A DNA stretch of 17,846 nucleotides. Source: Sedimentisphaerales bacterium (GTDB lineage Bacteria > Planctomycetota > Phycisphaerae > Sedimentisphaerales > SG8-4). Positions 7,891 to 13,707 of this stretch are shown piece by piece; positions within the stretch are counted from its first letter, which is position 1; each line of letters starts with the position of its first letter. The stretch is taken from assembly GCA_016932895.1 (NCBI GenBank), contig JAFGCA010000777.1, positions 1 to 17,846 on the forward strand, given 5' to 3'. The position numbers were made by a program, and so were the translations under genes. The notes beneath the pieces were generated by a model that did not search any database, had not been told where the DNA came from, and saw only the letters and a program-made list of their open reading frames with translations.

Positions 7891-8076
7891 CGGCACAGAC
7901 GGCAGGAAAATATCCAATGTGATGAGTGCAAGGCCACAGAGAGACAACGCGGCAGATGTCCCTGGCCGGCTTCGGCCGTGCGGGGGCGGGCCGTCGGATT
8001 TCGACTCAGGGAGCCTTGCTCGTAGACTTTCTATTCAAAACGAAACAGAATATTCAGCAAGACGGGAGTTGGCGCA

Positions 8077-8943
8077 ATGGCGGAAATTTCAGCCTCGACA
8101 GTGATGAAATTGCGGAAGATGTCAGGGCAGGGCATGATGGACTGCAAGAAGGCGTTGCAGGAGGCTGACGGTGACGTTGACCAGGCGATGGAGCTCCTTC
8201 GCAAGAAGGGATTGGCCACGCTGGCCAAACGTGCGGCGCGGGACACCTCGGAGGGCACCGTAGTGTACTGGCGGAGCGCCGACGGCAAGTCGGCGGCCCT
8301 GGCCACCGTATGCTGCGAAACCGATTTCGTCGCCAAGAGCGATGACTTCCGCGCGCTGGCGGAGATGATTTCCGGGTATATCGCCGCCTGCGAGGCCGAC
8401 GAAGGAGCCGATGGCATCCTGCAGACGGTCGTGGACGGCAAGAGCTTCCAGGAAGTCCTCACCGAGACGGTCAGCAAGACGGGCGAGAAAACCGAGGTGG
8501 GCGACTACACGCGCTACAAGCTCGATGGCGCCGGGCTGTTCGGCATCTACGTTCACTTCAACGGCAAGGTGGGCAGCCTTCTCCAGATCGACGCCAGCGA
8601 CGAGCAGGTCGCCGGCGCCGAAGCGCTGCAGCAGGCCGCTTCGGATATCGCCATGCACATTACCGCCAGCAAGCCGCTGGCCCTCGACACCGACGGCATC
8701 GACCCGCAGACCGTCGAGCAGGAAAAGGCGATTTATGCCGAGCAGGTGCAGAACAAGCCCCCGGAGATCGTCGAGAAAATCGTTGAGGGCAAGATGAAGA
8801 AGTTCTACGCCGAAAATTGTCTGCTGCACCAGCCCTTCGTCAAGGATGACAGCAAAACCGTGGAGCAGGTTCTTGCCGATGCCGCCAAACAGGCCGGCGG
8901 CCAGGCCACGATCAAACGCTTCGTCAGGCTCGATGTGGGATAA
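8077..8943 (+). CDS. tsf: Translation elongation factor Ts
   Basis: Nucleotide-exchange factor that releases GDP from EF-Tu. The N-terminal UBA-like domain (residues 1-52) has the family pattern VMKLRKMSGQGMMDCKKAL...GDVDQAMELLRKKG. It is followed by the EF-Ts core with the diagnostic TDFVAK loop at 82-87, whose aspartate-phenylalanine inserts into EF-Tu. The remaining dimerisation and C-terminal parts run to ...IKRFVRLDVG. Length 288 is usual for the family. GGGAG (8064-8068) is 8 nt before the ATG. It sits between rpsB and pyrH in the conserved order, 202 nt after rpsB and 64 nt before pyrH. Confidence 0.96.
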   Translation: MAEISASTVMKLRKMSGQGMMDCKKALQEADGDVDQAMELLRKKGLATLAKRAARDTSEGTVVYWRSADGKSAALATVCCETDFVAKSDDFRALAEMISGYIAACEADEGADGILQTVVDGKSFQEVLTETVSKTGEKTEVGDYTRYKLDGAGLFGIYVHFNGKVGSLLQIDASDEQVAGAEALQQAASDIAMHITASKPLALDTDGIDPQTVEQEKAIYAEQVQNKPPEIVEKIVEGKMKKFYAENCLLHQPFVKDDSKTVEQVLADAAKQAGGQATIKRFVRLDVG

Positions 8944-9007
8944 CGCAACAACGCAAGGCAGTGCGACGGAGCCCGGCTCGAGCCAGGGAAAGGTGGGTGT
9001 CGGATCG

Positions 9008-9730
9008 ATGGGAGAATGTAAGTACGCTCGTGTACTGCTCAAGCTCTCGGGGGAGAGCTTTTGTCAGCAGGGCCAATTCGGTATCGATGGCTTGGCGCTG
9101 GAATCCCTGGCCGAGCGCATCGGGGAAATCTGTCGGCTCGGGCCCCAGGTGGCCATCGTCGTCGGGGCCGGTAATTTCATCCGCGGCGCGACGTTTTCCC
9201 AGACCAGCCACATCCCGCGCAACACCGCCGACTACATGGGTATGCTGGCGACCATCATCAACGCCTGCGCCCTGCAGGAGACCCTGGAGAAGCTGGGCCA
9301 GCCGACGCGCGTGATGAGCGCGATCGAAGTGGCCGCCATGTGCGAGCCCTTTCTGCGACGCCGGGCCCTGCGACACTTCGAGCAGGGACGCGTCGTCATC
9401 CTGGCCGGCGGGACGGGAAACCCCTTCTTCACCACCGACACCTGCGCCGCTCTGCGGGCCTCCGAGCTCGATGCCGAGCTGCTTGTCAAGGCCACGAAGG
9501 TCGACGGCGTCTACAGCGACGACCCGGAAGAGAATCCGCAGGCCGAGCTGCTGACGAAGCTGTCCTACGATGACGTCCTGCAGCGGGGTCTGCGCATCAT
9601 GGATCATGCGGCCATCAGTCTGTGCCGGGACAACCAGATCCCGATTACTGTGTTGAATATCTTCAAAAAAGGGAATATCACAAAGGCCATCTGCGGTGAG
9701 CAGGTGGGCACGTTGATCGGCGCCTCGTAG
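9008..9730 (+). CDS. pyrH: Uridylate kinase (UMP kinase)
   Basis: Bacterial UMP kinase of the amino-acid-kinase fold, phosphorylating UMP to UDP with ATP in pyrimidine nucleotide synthesis. Visible motifs are VLLKLSGES (9-17) for phosphate binding, VVGAGNFIRG (51-60), RNTADYMGMLATIINA (71-86), VILAGGTGNPFFTTDT (130-145) for UMP binding, and KATKVDGVYSDDP (161-173). Length 240 fits. The VVGAGN loop replaces the more usual VVGGGN, a mild substitution. The start is ATG 9008, where homologues begin. An in-frame GTG at 8996 is possible with GGGAAAGG in front, but a longer N-terminus would be unusual. It is third in the rpsB-tsf-pyrH-frr cluster. Confidence 0.95.
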   Translation: MGECKYARVLLKLSGESFCQQGQFGIDGLALESLAERIGEICRLGPQVAIVVGAGNFIRGATFSQTSHIPRNTADYMGMLATIINACALQETLEKLGQPTRVMSAIEVAAMCEPFLRRRALRHFEQGRVVILAGGTGNPFFTTDTCAALRASELDAELLVKATKVDGVYSDDPEENPQAELLTKLSYDDVLQRGLRIMDHAAISLCRDNQIPITVLNIFKKGNITKAICGEQVGTLIGAS

Positions 9731-9772
9731 GCAGGCGATCGCGAACGTATACGCTTTTGAAAGAGGGAACCG

Positions 9773-10333
9773 ATGCCGACGCAGGGAGTGATTTCGGAGT
9801 GCAAGTCCAAGATGCAGAAGGCTGTGGAGGTCCTCCAGGACGACCTCAAGGCGTTTCGCGGGGGCCGGGCCACGCCCGGGCTCGTGGAGCATCTGAAGGT
9901 GGAATACTACGGCAGCCCCACGCCCCTGAAGTCGCTGGCGACCATCTCGGCGCCGGACGTGGACATGCTCGTGATCAAGCCCTTCGATCCGGCCGCGGTC
10001 AAGGACGTCGAGAAGGCCATCAAAAGCAGCGACCTGAGCATCGCCCCGCAGGTGGAAGGCAAGTTCATCCGGCTCAATATTCCGCCGCTGAGCGAAGAGC
10101 GCCGCAGGCAGCTCGTTCAGCAGGCCAAACAGGCCGGTGAGCAGACCAAGATCAGCGTCCGCAACGTGCGTCGCGACGCCAATAAGCAACTGGATAAACA
10201 AGAAAAAGACTCCCAGATTACCGAAGACGACCTCAAGCAGGGCAAGAGCGAGATCGACGATATCACCAAGGAATACACCGAGAAGATCGACCAGATCGTC
10301 AAGCACAAGGCCGACGAAATCATGGACGACTGA
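9773..10333 (+). CDS. frr: Ribosome recycling factor
   Basis: Splits post-termination ribosomes together with EF-G. The 186-residue length and blocks are typical: FRGGRATPGLVEHLKVEYYGS (start of domain I/II), LKSLATISAPDVDMLVIKPFD, LSIAPQVEGKFIRLNIPPLSEERRRQLV, and the long C-terminal helix SVRNVRRDANKQLDK...DDLKQGKSEIDDITKEY. GAGGG lies 5 nt before ATG 9773. It closes the rpsB-tsf-pyrH-frr run, 42 nt after pyrH. The cluster stops here: undecaprenyl-diphosphate synthase and cdsA, often next in other phyla, are absent. The next ORF converges 1 bp after the stop. Confidence 0.97.
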   Translation: MPTQGVISECKSKMQKAVEVLQDDLKAFRGGRATPGLVEHLKVEYYGSPTPLKSLATISAPDVDMLVIKPFDPAAVKDVEKAIKSSDLSIAPQVEGKFIRLNIPPLSEERRRQLVQQAKQAGEQTKISVRNVRRDANKQLDKQEKDSQITEDDLKQGKSEIDDITKEYTEKIDQIVKHKADEIMDD

Positions 10334-10334
10334 T

Positions 10335-10469
10335 TCACTCTGCCGCGCCGCCGGCCGGTCCCGCCGTCGTCAGGTCCCCAGCCACCGCGATCACCACCAT
10401 CGCCAGCAGCAGCCCGATCCCCAATCCCACGAAGCCGTACCAGAGGTACTTCTGTTTGCCCCGCCGCAC
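10335..10469 (-). pseudogene. Small membrane-protein ORF, probably truncated at its N-terminus
   Basis: The open frame from GTG 10469 encodes 44 residues: a basic head RRGKQKYLWYG, one clear membrane segment (about 12-30, FVGLGIGLLLAMVVIAVAG) and a short Gly/Ala tail. The same frame stays open upstream as RTPKDFSESVWPPV until a stop at 10509-10511. That stop lies exactly in the outer arm of the hairpin repeat at 10508-10606. I infer that the repeat replaced the true N-terminus. There is no ATG and no ribosome site ahead of the GTG. It is convergent with frr. Function unknown; alternatively it is just a GC-rich open frame. Confidence 0.35.
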
Positions 10470-10507
10470 GGGCGGCCATACAGATTCGGAGAAGTCCTTG
10501 GGCGTTC

Positions 10508-10606
10508 GTCATCCTGAGCCGCAGGCGCAGGATCTGGGCCGGGAACGAAGCGATCTCCAGTCCGCAGGCCAGATCCTGTACTTCGCTGCGCTCCGTTCAG
10601 GATGAC
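10508..10606. repeat. Hairpin repeat with GTCATCCTGA / TCAGGATGAC ends
   Basis: Outer arms GTCATCCTGA (10508-10517) and TCAGGATGAC (10597-10606) are perfect inverted repeats, and inner arms GGATCTGG (10530-10537) and CCAGATCC (10569-10576) also pair. The whole 99-bp element could fold into one long interrupted hairpin. It resembles the widespread intergenic element GTCATCCTGAGCG...AAGGATCT; on the minus strand it reads in part as HPERSAAK, a peptide often seen in spurious ORFs. A half copy of the outer arm recurs at 11936. Confidence 0.65.
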
Positions 10607-10636
10607 ACGCCGCGCAAGAGTTCATCAGAATCCGTA

Positions 10637-10846
10637 TTAGAAGACCGCCTCGATCATCTCGCGGGTGACGACGACCTTGCCCTCGTCGCAGACCTCGCAG
10701 CGCCGGACGATCCGCGCCGGGATCTGTCGGCCCGTGTCGATCGGGTTGCCGTGGATGATCACGTCCGGCCCGATCACGTCCTCCAAATCGATCTCGTTTT
10801 CGTGCTGTCCCGCGCCCGTACACGCCACTTTGATGATCTTGGCCAT
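10637..10846 (-). CDS. Small conserved-looking protein with three cysteines
   Basis: Function not recognised. The 69-residue protein runs MAKIIKVACTGAGQ...IEAVF. It has one cysteine early (C9) and a CxxC pair near the C-terminus (C50, C53 in RRCEVCDEGK), a pattern that could bind zinc, plus an IxDTGRQIP segment. There is no signal peptide or membrane segment. ATG 10846 is strongly supported: AAGGAG lies 8 nt upstream. The frame continues upstream only through the repeat zone, where composition is not protein-like. It is isolated, in front of the repeat array and behind the hairpin repeat. It may be a lineage-specific redox or metal-binding protein (inference). Confidence 0.7.
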   Translation of the reverse strand: MAKIIKVACTGAGQHENEIDLEDVIGPDVIIHGNPIDTGRQIPARIVRRCEVCDEGKVVVTREMIEAVF

Positions 10847-11005
10847 CGATTGGCTCCTTATCCCGTCGCGCGTCCTGTCCGGTCGCCGGCGCGGACCAAC
10901 GCCGCCCAGTACCGCACTGTAACGCACAACACACCAAGCATAGCACCCCGCCGCCGGCCTGCAACACAAAACTCCCCGGTCCCGCACGCCGACGGCTCGC
11001 CAGGC

Positions 11006-11681
11006 CAAATTGGCTTTGTTTTCCATCGCTACCCCGCTTCCCGGCCCAAAAACGCGGAGATTGGGTTTGTTTGGCGCGCCCGGGCCTGTTTCGAGCATTC
11101 GGATTTCGTATTTCTTTAGGATTTCGAGCTTGGGATTTCGGATTTCCCGGTGCCCGGGCCCCGGGCAAATTGGGTTCGTTTGACACGCCCGGTCCCGCCG
11201 GGTCTGGCGCGACTGCCAGAAGCAGGGCCGAGCCCGCCTCGCGAAATTGGGTTCGTTTGACACAACCGGGTCCTGCGGGTCTGCCGCCCTCGCCCAAAGC
11301 CCGCCCGAGCCTGCCAAGGCAAATTGGCTTTGTTTTCACGGGGCCGTACCGCCTCGTTTTTCGGGTAACTCCTTCTTCTGAAAGCACTTGGAGTGTGCCG
11401 GCCTCCTTCAAATTGGGTTCGTTTGGCGCGACCGGGCCCTCCCGGGCTGCCGCCAATACGAGAATCCCCGCGGCACCTGGCAAGGCAAATTGGCTTTGTT
11501 TGACACAGTGGGGTCTTCCTGGTCCGCCGGCCTCGCGGGAAGCGCGGCGGACCAATTGGGTTCGTTTGACACTTTTCGTCCCTCGGCCCTCGGCGACCGC
11601 CCGCCGCATTGCTTTCGGATTTCCCGGTCTCGAAACGCCCACGGCGGTCGCAGGCCGGGAGCAATTGGGTTCGTTTGGCGC
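11006..11681. repeat. Array of nine dispersed about 20-bp repeats (planctomycete NEPN/CQTNPI type)
   Basis: Nine copies of a unit of the form CAAATTGGGTTCGTTTGACAC start at about 11006, 11057, 11166, 11243, 11320, 11409, 11486, 11552 and 11661. Intervals are 51, 109, 77, 77, 89, 77, 66 and 109 bp. There are two main subtypes: TTGGGTTCGTTT (copies at 11166, 11243, 11409, 11552, 11661) and TTGGCTTTGTTT (11006, 11320, 11486); the copy at 11057 is intermediate (TTGGGTTTGTTT). All point the same way. Spacers are GC-rich and contain recurring CGGGCC-like pieces. Read on the minus strand, units give CQTNPI, NEPNL, VKRTQF or NKANL depending on frame. Intervals are not multiples of three, so this is a DNA or RNA repeat, not a protein repeat. 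Confidence 0.85.
11097..11147. repeat. GGATTTCG-type dispersed repeat
   Basis: ATTCGGATTTCG, GGATTTCGAG and GGGATTTCGGATTTCC follow one another at near-regular 10-20-bp spacing; the reverse strand reads as EIRNPK/LEILKKYEIRM-type peptides. A 15-base piece (TTCGGATTTCCCGGT) recurs near 11612. This second repeat class is nested between units 2 and 3 of the array and resembles repeats found in planctomycete intergenic DNA. Confidence 0.6.
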
Positions 11682-11790
11682 GTCGGCCCTCTGGCTGGGG
11701 CTCGCCTTCCAGGCCGAAACAGGCTGTAGGCCGCAGCCCGAAGACGCGAGCAGTTCCGCCCGCTGGCAGGGCGACCCGCCGCGCCGCCCG

Positions 11791-11848
11791 CTGATTGTCG
11801 CTGATGGACTGTTGATCGTTGATTCTCGCATGATGATCGTCGATTGTG
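11791..11848. repeat. TGATTGTCG/TTGATCGTTGA degenerate repeat
   Basis: Degenerate short copies of GATTGTCG, GTTGATCGTTGATT and GATGATCGTCGATTG lie in tandem. The reverse strand reads as STINS-type peptide. It is a third simple dispersed repeat class at the right end of the repeat cluster. Confidence 0.5.
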
Positions 11849-11935
11849 TTATATCGATAAGATACAGGTGAACAACTTCGCCGTCAAGCAAAATCTCCAC
11901 CCCGGCCAGGATTCCGCCGGACGCGCATGCGCCTT

Positions 11936-11955
11936 GTCATCCTGAACGTAGCGAC
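11936..11955. repeat. Half copy of the GTCATCCTGA hairpin element
   Basis: GTCATCCTGAACGTAGCGAC matches the outer arm and next bases of the common GTCATCCTGAGCGTAGCGA element. It is cut off abruptly where the RAYT-associated repeat begins at 11956, and no matching second arm follows. It may mark the boundary of the RAYT insertion. Confidence 0.45.
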
Positions 11956-12093
11956 GGGTGGCAGCGTCAAGCGCAGCTTGGCGATGGTTCAGTGGGCAGG
12001 GAAGCTGTCACAATCCACTGCGCCGGGTGGCAGCGTCAAGCGCAGCTTGGCGATGGCTCAGTGCGTTGGAAAGCTGTCGCAATCCAATGCGAG
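11956..12093. repeat. Two tandem 69-bp REP units
   Basis: The 32-bp core at 11956-11987 recurs without change at 12025-12056, and the following about 36 bp are also similar (AAGCTGTC.CAATCCA.TGCG), giving a 69-bp period. The core contains the small hairpin CAAGC-GCA-GCTTG. The second unit overlaps the last codons of the RAYT gene, whose stop codon is 2 bp from the core. Confidence 0.85.
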
Positions 12094-12624
12094 AGGACCC
12101 ACCCTGACCCCTTTCCAGTCCGCCGCACTGGAATACTGCCACTGGTCTGCCGTCTCGACCAGACCCTTTCGCACGGGATTGCCGTGAATGTAGCGCACCG
12201 CCGCGACGAGCGTGGCGACGTTGGTAATGTTTCTGTCGTAACCCCCGCCCTTCTGCCAGAAGCGATAGGGCTGGCCCTTCTGGCCGGTGGCCAGCAGCGC
12301 CAGGCCGGAGGGGCACTGCGTTCGCAGGTACTCGATGGCGCGACGAGCCACGGGCTGTTTGACCGACAGCAGAATCCCTGAGATCGAATAGTCCTCGCGC
12401 CTCGGGCAGATCAGCAGATGCACGTGATTTGGCATAAACACATACGCCCAGAGATCGAAGTCATGCCTCTTGCGGGCCCGGCTGATGGAATCGACGAGGT
12501 AGCGACAAGTCCGTTCCTTCGAGAGAAACGCCCGGTTCTGATAGCAGCTAAAGGTCAACTCATGCGCGTGGCCCGCCATGTCCCAGCGTACGCATTGCTT
12601 CGTATATCTCCCGTCCTTCAACAT
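12058..12624 (-). CDS. REP-associated tyrosine transposase (RAYT, Y1/IS200-like)
   Basis: A 188-residue HUH single-strand transposase. GHAHELTFSCYQNRAFL (18-34) is the family N-terminus, and MPNHVHLLICP (64-74) carries the metal-binding HxH at H67/H69. RFWQKGGGYDRN (121-132) and YIHGNPVRKGLV (145-156) follow, with Y145 as the candidate catalytic tyrosine, then WQYSSAADW. These proteins recognise and cut REP hairpins and are thought to spread them as domesticated, non-autonomous systems. All catalytic elements look intact. ATG 12624 keeps the expected residues before GHAHE; ATG 12579 would cut close to the fold. No strong ribosome site is seen. It is flanked by its own REP copies, the 3' end lying inside one of them. 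Confidence 0.9.
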   Translation of the reverse strand: MLKDGRYTKQCVRWDMAGHAHELTFSCYQNRAFLSKERTCRYLVDSISRARKRHDFDLWAYVFMPNHVHLLICPRREDYSISGILLSVKQPVARRAIEYLRTQCPSGLALLATGQKGQPYRFWQKGGGYDRNITNVATLVAAVRYIHGNPVRKGLVETADQWQYSSAADWKGVRVGPLALDCDSFPTH

Positions 12625-12680
12625 GGTGTCACGAGCTGCACTCTAACTCAGTTGCCAAGCTACCGTCCCACGCGAGAAAA

Positions 12681-12712
12681 CCATCGCCAAGCTGCGCTTG
12701 ACGCTGCCACCC
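12681..12712. repeat. Inverted REP copy upstream of the RAYT gene
   Basis: The reverse complement is identical over all 32 bp to the REP core at 11956-11987. Adjacent bases towards the gene (AGCTTGGCAACT on the minus strand) are only weakly similar to the downstream copies. With those copies it brackets the RAYT gene in opposite orientation. Confidence 0.85.
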
Positions 12713-12764
12713 AAGAGTGCCTTGTTTGCAGTTGCTGCAAGCTCACGATCGGACGTTTTTTGGC

Positions 12765-12824
12765 GTTGCGTGTTGTTTCGGGAGGTTGTGTGTGCTCCGA
12801 ACGCCGCTTTTGGGAACACGCAAC
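12765..12824. repeat. 10-bp perfect inverted repeat with 40-bp loop
   Basis: GTTGCGTGTT (12765-12774) and AACACGCAAC (12815-12824) are perfectly complementary. They lie just outside the inverted REP copy and just after the stop of the minus-strand hypothetical gene. It could be a transcript 3' hairpin or the ends of a short inserted element. A run of T (12756-12761) flanks the left arm, in the terminator orientation for the plus-strand complement only. Confidence 0.4.
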
Positions 12825-12826
12825 AT

Positions 12827-13267
12827 CTACATCGGAGGCACATGGGATAACAGCTTGGGTCGTTTGGCTTTCTTTACTCTCCCTTCCAATACCTGAACGG
12901 CAATTGTTGGAATCTCAATGAAAGCAATTCCAATGAACAAGAGGGCCGCCATCCAACGAAAGACATCCCGTGAACGGATGTGGTCAAGAGCCATGCGTAA
13001 CATATCAGACGTCACGCCATGTTCTGTCCCATCTGTAAGTATCGCCATTGCCGCGAAACCCGTGGATTGCCCAAACTGGCTGATGCTGCCCCACTTGTCC
13101 AGGCGTTCAACTCGAATAACGCCAAAATCGACTGCGCTGTTTGTCCCCCTGAGGCGTCCCATGACGATGTCGCTAAGTTGCCGGAAGCCTTCATCTTTGG
13201 GTTGAAGAGATCCCTTGGTTTCGAGCTTACTTAGTCCCTTGAGCCCCAATCCATATCTGGGACTCAC
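12827..13267 (-). CDS. Hypothetical membrane protein, C-terminal TM segment
   Basis: Function not recognised. 146 residues from GTG 13267: a mostly soluble part (residues 1-100, including LSKLETKGSLQPKDEGFRQLSD) and one strong membrane segment at about 102-125 (VFRWMAALLFIGIAFIEIP), ending in a basic tail. The start is uncertain: the GTG has no clear ribosome site, but it lies 5 nt after the stop of the small TM ORF ahead, which suggests translational coupling. The frame is open further upstream, back to a TAA at 13367-13369, without ATG, GTG or TTG. Codon use and GC content are lower than in neighbouring core genes, in keeping with acquired DNA. It and the ORF ahead might be one frameshifted gene. 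Confidence 0.5.
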   Translation of the reverse strand: MSPRYGLGLKGLSKLETKGSLQPKDEGFRQLSDIVMGRLRGTNSAVDFGVIRVERLDKWGSISQFGQSTGFAAMAILTDGTEHGVTSDMLRMALDHIRSRDVFRWMAALLFIGIAFIEIPTIAVQVLEGRVKKAKRPKLLSHVPPM

Positions 13268-13272
13268 CTTGT

Positions 13273-13395
13273 TCAGGACGCGTGGAACCTGATCTGCATG
13301 AGATATATATGGAACCCGACGAGTCCAATCAACAAGCCAAAGATCTTGAGCGAGAGTTCGAGCTTTTTAGACCTTCTTAGCCACCGAGAGTGCAT
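13273..13395 (-). CDS. Small single-TM ORF coupled to the hypothetical membrane protein
   Basis: 40 residues from ATG 13395: a basic head MHSRWLRRSKKLELSLK, then one membrane segment (FGLLIGLVGFHIYLM). The support is a strong ribosome site, GGAGG 9 nt before the ATG, and a high proportion of G/C at third codon positions compared with the alternative frame over the same bases. It stops 5 nt before the GTG of the next ORF. Function unknown. A one-base slip would join it to the downstream frame, so it may be the 5' part of a broken or frameshifted gene. Confidence 0.4.
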   Translation of the reverse strand: MHSRWLRRSKKLELSLKIFGLLIGLVGFHIYLMQIRFHAS

Positions 13396-13512
13396 ATCGC
13401 CAGACCTCCAAGTTGATCGCCAGGATGAGGCCATCTGCGCCGTGCGCTTGCCGATGCGCGCCTGCCTCTGGGGCGACATCTTCTCCACGAGATTCTTGAA
13501 CGATTTCGCCAT
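13367..13512 (-). pseudogene. Remnant of a HigA/XRE-type antitoxin
   Basis: The first 27 residues from ATG 13512, MAKSFKNLVEKMSPQRQARI and the next seven, match the usual N-terminus of HigA-like antitoxins (LxxKMSPxRQARI...). The expected helix-turn-helix does not follow. Instead coding character jumps by one base to the frame DGLILAINLEVWRYALSVAKKV, which ends at TAA 13367-13369. I read this as an internal deletion plus frameshift. The TAATG junction with the ORF ahead is typical of coupled toxin-antitoxin genes. Confidence 0.4.
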
Positions 13513-13613
13513 TACAGCAGACCATCCTTTCGCAGCTTACCCAGATGCTCGTTGTAGAGCCGTCGGGCCTGCGTTACTACTGTATTCTTGGGGGAATAGT
13601 TGGAATGGGCAAG
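13512..13613 (-). pseudogene. Possible 3' remnant of the partner (toxin) gene
   Basis: The last about 33 codons of a minus-strand frame, ending TQARRLYNEHLGKLRKDGLL and a TAA that overlaps the antitoxin ATG. The basic helical C-terminus and coupling are what a RelE/HigB-type toxin would show. The rest of the toxin is absent: beyond about 13613 the frame is antisense to other sequence. Identity as a toxin is inference. Confidence 0.25.
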
Positions 13614-13623
13614 GAAAAACAGT

Positions 13624-13645
13624 GGAATTGGTTGTTTGGCGCGGC
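13624..13645. repeat. Divergent extra copy of the NEPN-type repeat
   Basis: GAATTGGTTGTTTGGCGCGG matches the array unit AATTGGGTTCGTTTGGCGCG with one substitution-like gap. It lies 2 kb from the array, just upstream of the DUF3592-like operon and next to the toxin-antitoxin remnant. Confidence 0.35.
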
Positions 13646-13707
13646 CGATATCAACGGTAGCAGGGATGCTTCGATTGCAGCGTTTTTTTCTGTCAAGGGG
13701 TTGGATT

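Larger units (their letters stand above)
11956..12712. mobile_element. RAYT transposase unit flanked by its REP sequences
   Basis: A REP-associated tyrosine transposase gene lies between two direct REP copies on one side (11956-12093) and one inverted copy on the other (12681-12712). The 32-bp REP core is identical in all three copies. The outer boundaries are inferred from the REP copies; no target-site duplication was identified. Confidence 0.7.

Noticed and set aside
8122..10306. Large minus-strand frames opposite tsf, pyrH and frr
   Set aside because: They are shadows of well-identified genes in GC-rich DNA.
11166..11263. tRNA T-arm-like GGGTTCG sequences
   Set aside because: The match is part of the repeated unit; no acceptor, D or anticodon arms can be formed around it.
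11006..11681. CRISPR array
   Set aside because: Repeats are only about 20 bp and vary in sequence, spacers range from about 30 to 90 bp and share GC-rich pieces, and no cas gene is present.
10509..11900. Long minus-strand open frames across the repeat zone
   Set aside because: Several frames on both strands are open at once because of high GC, the peptides are just repeat translations in changing frames, and only the 69-residue gene at 10637-10846 has a ribosome site.
13364..13372. Programmed -1 frameshift at AAAAAG
   Set aside because: The upstream base does not give a canonical slippery heptamer, and third-position GC favours the unshifted frame downstream; an indel or two separate ORFs is simpler.
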